The notes beneath the pieces were generated by a model. The model did not search any database. It was not told where the DNA came from and was given only the letters and a program-made list of their open reading frames with translations. From the NCBI RefSeq assembly GCF_017948455.1, contig NZ_JAFFSU010000001.1, positions 558,001-622,000 on the forward strand: DNA of 64,000 bases, given 5' to 3'. Position 1 is the stretch's first letter. The number at the start of each line of letters is the position of its first letter. The position numbers and the translations under genes were made by a program. The stretch is from Streptomyces sp. GESEQ-4 (GTDB lineage: Bacteria; Actinomycetota; Actinomycetes; Streptomycetales; Streptomycetaceae). Below are positions 61,605 through 64,000 of the stretch, piece after piece.

Positions 61605-64000
61605 ATGACGGACGTGGTCACTGAGGGCGATGCGGAACGCGGCACGCGAACCCTGCGTGCCGAAACCGCCCTCAAGACGCTGACGGCCGATGCCGAGTCC
61701 CCCGACCGGCTGCGCCGGATCCTCGAACAGATCCTCGTCTTCGCGCGGGCCTCGTTCGCCGCCGTGTACACCCCGAGCGGAGACGGCGAAGCACTGTGCC
61801 TGGTCGAGTCGGCAGGTGTGCCCAGGACGCTCTACGGACTGCGCGACAGCTACCCGGTGTCCGGACGGTCCCCGGTGGCCGACGCCCACCGCCTGGGGCA
61901 GGCCGTGTGGCTCGGCCCGCCGGAACTCGCCGAGGGAGCCGAGGCACGGCGCGTGCCCTCCCGCGAGTTCTTCCTGGCCGCCCTGCCCGTGCACGGCGCC
62001 GGCGGTAGCGCGCTCGTCGCCCTGAGTGACAACCCCGACGGCTTCGACACCGACGACCGGGCCTGTCTCGAACTGATTGCCGACGCCGTCGTCTCGCCCG
62101 TGCCGACAGCGTCCGCCGAAGGCGGCGAACTGCCCTCGGGCGAGTTCAGCCTCGCCATGGACAGCGGTCGCGTCGAGATCGGCGACGACATCCTGGAGCT
62201 GTTCGGTCTCGACCCGGCGGACTTCGACGGCCGGGTCGAGACGCTGCTCGGCCTGACCGTCCCCGAGGACCTGCCGTCCCTGATGTCCGTCGTCGAGGCC
62301 GACCACATGTCCATCGGCGAGCGCGAGCTGGAGTTCCGGGTCCTGCAGCCGGCCGGCCCGCCGAAGTGGCTGCGGCTGCGCGGCCGGCTGGCGCCCGGCG
62401 GCGAGGGCCGCCCGGCCCGGCTCGTCGGCACCGTCGCCGACGCGTCCAAGCTGCGCTCCGACGTCACCGACGTGGCCCGCGTTCAGCGGCTGGCCGCCGC
62501 GCTGGCCATCGCCGGGACCGTACGCGACGTCGGCAAGGCCGTCGTCACGGCGCTGCGCGGGCCGCTGCGGGCCGACCGGATCGCGCTCGCCGAACTGGAG
62601 GCGGACCGGCTCGTCGTCACCGTCCTCGACCCGCCCGAGCCGGAGTCCTGGCCCGAGGTGTGGCGCGCCGAGTGGCGCACCGAGTGGCCGGACGCGCCCG
62701 TGCGCGCGATGCCCACCCTCGCCGCCGCCCTGCGCGAGGGCCGCGCCCAGATCTGGCCCGCCGGCACCGCGCTGGAACCCGCGCTCGCCGAGGTCGGCCC
62801 GGGCGGCCTCGCCGTGCTGCCGCTGCCCGGCGCGGGCCGCATGGCCGGCGCCTGCCTCATCGGCTGGGACCTCCCGCACGACTTCGGGCCCGACGAACGT
62901 GCCCTGCTCACCGCCTCCGCCGGCCTCGCCGGGCAGGCCCTGATGCGGGCCCGCGCCTTCGACGCCGAGCACGAGCTCGTCGGCATGCTCCAGCGCCAGC
63001 TGCTGCCGCGCCGCCTGCCCAAACTGCCCGGCGCGGAAGCCGTCGCCCGCTACCTGCCCAGCACCGCGGGACTGGAGCTCGGCGGCGACTGGTACGACGT
63101 GATCCCGATGCCGGACAACCATGTCGCCCTCGTCATCGGCGACGTCCAGGGCCACAGCGCCGCCGCCGCCACCCTCATGGGCCAGATGCGCACCGCACTG
63201 CGCGCGTACGCCGCCGAAGGCCACCCGCCCGACGTCGTGGTCTCCCACTCCAACCGGCTCCTGATGGAGCTGGAGACCGACCTCTTCGCCACCTGCTGCT
63301 ACGTCGACATCGACCTGGAGGAGGGCTCCGCCTGGTGCGTCCGGGCCGGCCATCTGCCGCCGGTGCTGCGCCACCCGGACGGCAGCACGGAGATCGCCGA
63401 GGCGGAGGGCGGCCCGCCGCTCGGCGTGGTGAAGCAGGCCGAGTTCCCGATGAGCCCGCTGGGACTGCAGCCGGGCACGCTGATCGCCCTCACCACGGAC
63501 GGTCTGGTCGAGTCCGTCGACGCCGACATCGACGAGGGCATGGACGGGTTCGCCCGCGACCTGGCCCGCTCCGACCCCGCCCACCTCGGCCTCGTCGCCG
63601 ACGGCCTCCTCGGCAACGCCCGCCGCAGCGACGACGTGGCCCTGCTCCTGCTGCGCTACGACGGCATGGACATCCGCCCGCTGCGGGAGAGCTGGACGGT
63701 GTGGCGCGTCCCCGAGGCCGTCCGGCACGCCCGCCGCTTCACCCGGCGCACCCTGCGCGCCTGGGGCGTGACCGAGGAACAGGACGCCGTCGCGCTCGTG
63801 GTCTCCGAACTGGTCACCAACGCCCTGGTGCACACCGACGGCCGGGTCCGCCTCGACCTCACCCTCGTCAACCACCGGCTGCGCGTCGCGGTCGCCGACG
63901 CCTCGCCCCGCAGCCCGATCAAGCCGACCAGCATCGGTTGGGAGGCCACCGGCGGCCGTGGCATCCTGCTCGTCGAGGCCATGTCGCTGTCCTGGGGGAC
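61605..64000 (+). CDS. GAF/PAS SpoIIE-type PP2C phosphatase with histidine-kinase-like ATPase, cut at window edge
   Basis: The frame is open from ATG 61605 to the window end (798 codons). GAF-like (about 15-150), PAS-like (about 180-290) and GAF (about 300-445) sensor domains are followed by the SpoIIE domain (about 465-685) with GGDWYDVIPM, IGDVQGHS, TTDGLVES and SDDVALLLL. The C-terminal ATPase shows N-box SELVTNALVHTD and G-box TGGRGILLVE right at the edge. A few residues to the stop lie outside. It shares a 173-bp divergent promoter region with the neighbouring phosphatase, suggesting joint control. Confidence 0.92.
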   Translation, partial: MTDVVTEGDAERGTRTLRAETALKTLTADAESPDRLRRILEQILVFARASFAAVYTPSGDGEALCLVESAGVPRTLYGLRDSYPVSGRSPVADAHRLGQAVWLGPPELAEGAEARRVPSREFFLAALPVHGAGGSALVALSDNPDGFDTDDRACLELIADAVVSPVPTASAEGGELPSGEFSLAMDSGRVEIGDDILELFGLDPADFDGRVETLLGLTVPEDLPSLMSVVEADHMSIGERELEFRVLQPAGPPKWLRLRGRLAPGGEGRPARLVGTVADASKLRSDVTDVARVQRLAAALAIAGTVRDVGKAVVTALRGPLRADRIALAELEADRLVVTVLDPPEPESWPEVWRAEWRTEWPDAPVRAMPTLAAALREGRAQIWPAGTALEPALAEVGPGGLAVLPLPGAGRMAGACLIGWDLPHDFGPDERALLTASAGLAGQALMRARAFDAEHELVGMLQRQLLPRRLPKLPGAEAVARYLPSTAGLELGGDWYDVIPMPDNHVALVIGDVQGHSAAAATLMGQMRTALRAYAAEGHPPDVVVSHSNRLLMELETDLFATCCYVDIDLEEGSAWCVRAGHLPPVLRHPDGSTEIAEAEGGPPLGVVKQAEFPMSPLGLQPGTLIALTTDGLVESVDADIDEGMDGFARDLARSDPAHLGLVADGLLGNARRSDDVALLLLRYDGMDIRPLRESWTVWRVPEAVRHARRFTRRTLRAWGVTEEQDAVALVVSELVTNALVHTDGRVRLDLTLVNHRLRVAVADASPRSPIKPTSIGWEATGGRGILLVEAMSLSWG

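Noticed and set aside
61569..63875. A 768-codon reverse open frame
   Set aside because: It is the shadow of the forward phosphatase gene, which reads to the window edge with all PP2C motifs.

Overview
The window looks like chromosomal DNA of a Streptomyces (or very close actinomycete). It is very GC-rich with G or C in almost every third codon position. GTG starts are frequent. Typical Streptomyces families are present: a subtilisin inhibitor, a streptogrisin-like protease, SpoIIE-type PP2C phosphatases, several ECF sigma factors, a CebR operator in front of a cellulase, and four copies of a post-stop intergenic repeat. No rRNA, tRNA, CRISPR array, transposase or integrase was recognised. About 61 genes or gene remnants are supported; the first and last are cut by the window edges.

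Layout. 1-7.1 kb: a quinone-oxidoreductase-like gene (cut) divergent from a GlxA regulator, then a urease operon ureAB-ureC-ureF-ureG-ureD. The structural subunits are of the divergent, insertion-rich kind. The operon lies between two near-identical 21-bp copies of the glxA 3' end, which suggests insertion of a block. 7.1-21 kb: small housekeeping and stress genes in short divergent or convergent units: DUF1304-TetR with tandem operators, VOC protein, Xi-class glutathione transferase-like protein, CDF metal exporter, deazaflavin-type reductase, LysE exporter, P450 plus ferredoxin, TetR with a duplicated palindrome, flavoprotein, secreted proteins, aldo/keto reductase, PhyH dioxygenase and AraC regulator.

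21-28.5 kb: signalling: a membrane-spanning sigma-like/zinc-anti-sigma/ricin-lectin fusion, a lipoprotein, a Ser/Thr kinase divergent from an ECF sigma factor, and a PAS-GAF-PP2C-kinase phosphatase. 28.5-34.2 kb: secreted polysaccharide degradation (GH2 enzyme and a GH9 cellulase with CBM4 and CebR box). 34.1-43 kb: an ECF41 sigma factor translationally coupled to an orphan cytochrome b (QcrB-like), a 2OG-Fe(II) oxygenase, a CopG-like/Fic toxin-antitoxin pair with a degenerate Fic motif, a second copy of the sigma-like/lectin fusion, and a lactate-type oxidase/2-hydroxyacid dehydrogenase pair.

43-50.8 kb: subtilisin inhibitor, STAS protein, a compact operon of diiron heme-oxygenase-like protein, HemK2-like methyltransferase and CDGSH protein, Ppx/GppA phosphatase, MFS exporter, and ArsR-SRPBCC pair. 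50.8-57.6 kb: the most interesting unit. A cysteine-free double-glycine precursor peptide is followed by an attenuator hairpin, an HlyD-type adaptor and two NHLM-type ABC proteins, one with a C39 leader peptidase. No peptide-modifying enzyme is in view, and a separate 54-residue cysteine-containing peptide gene lies just upstream. 57.8-64 kb: a secreted S1 protease with an acidic repeat tail and two divergent SpoIIE-type phosphatases.

Taken together this is a chromosomal stretch rich in envelope sensing, secretion and extracellular enzymes. The candidates for undescribed biology are the unmodified-peptide export cassette, the paired membrane-tethered sigma/lectin proteins, and the CDGSH/diiron/methyltransferase operon.
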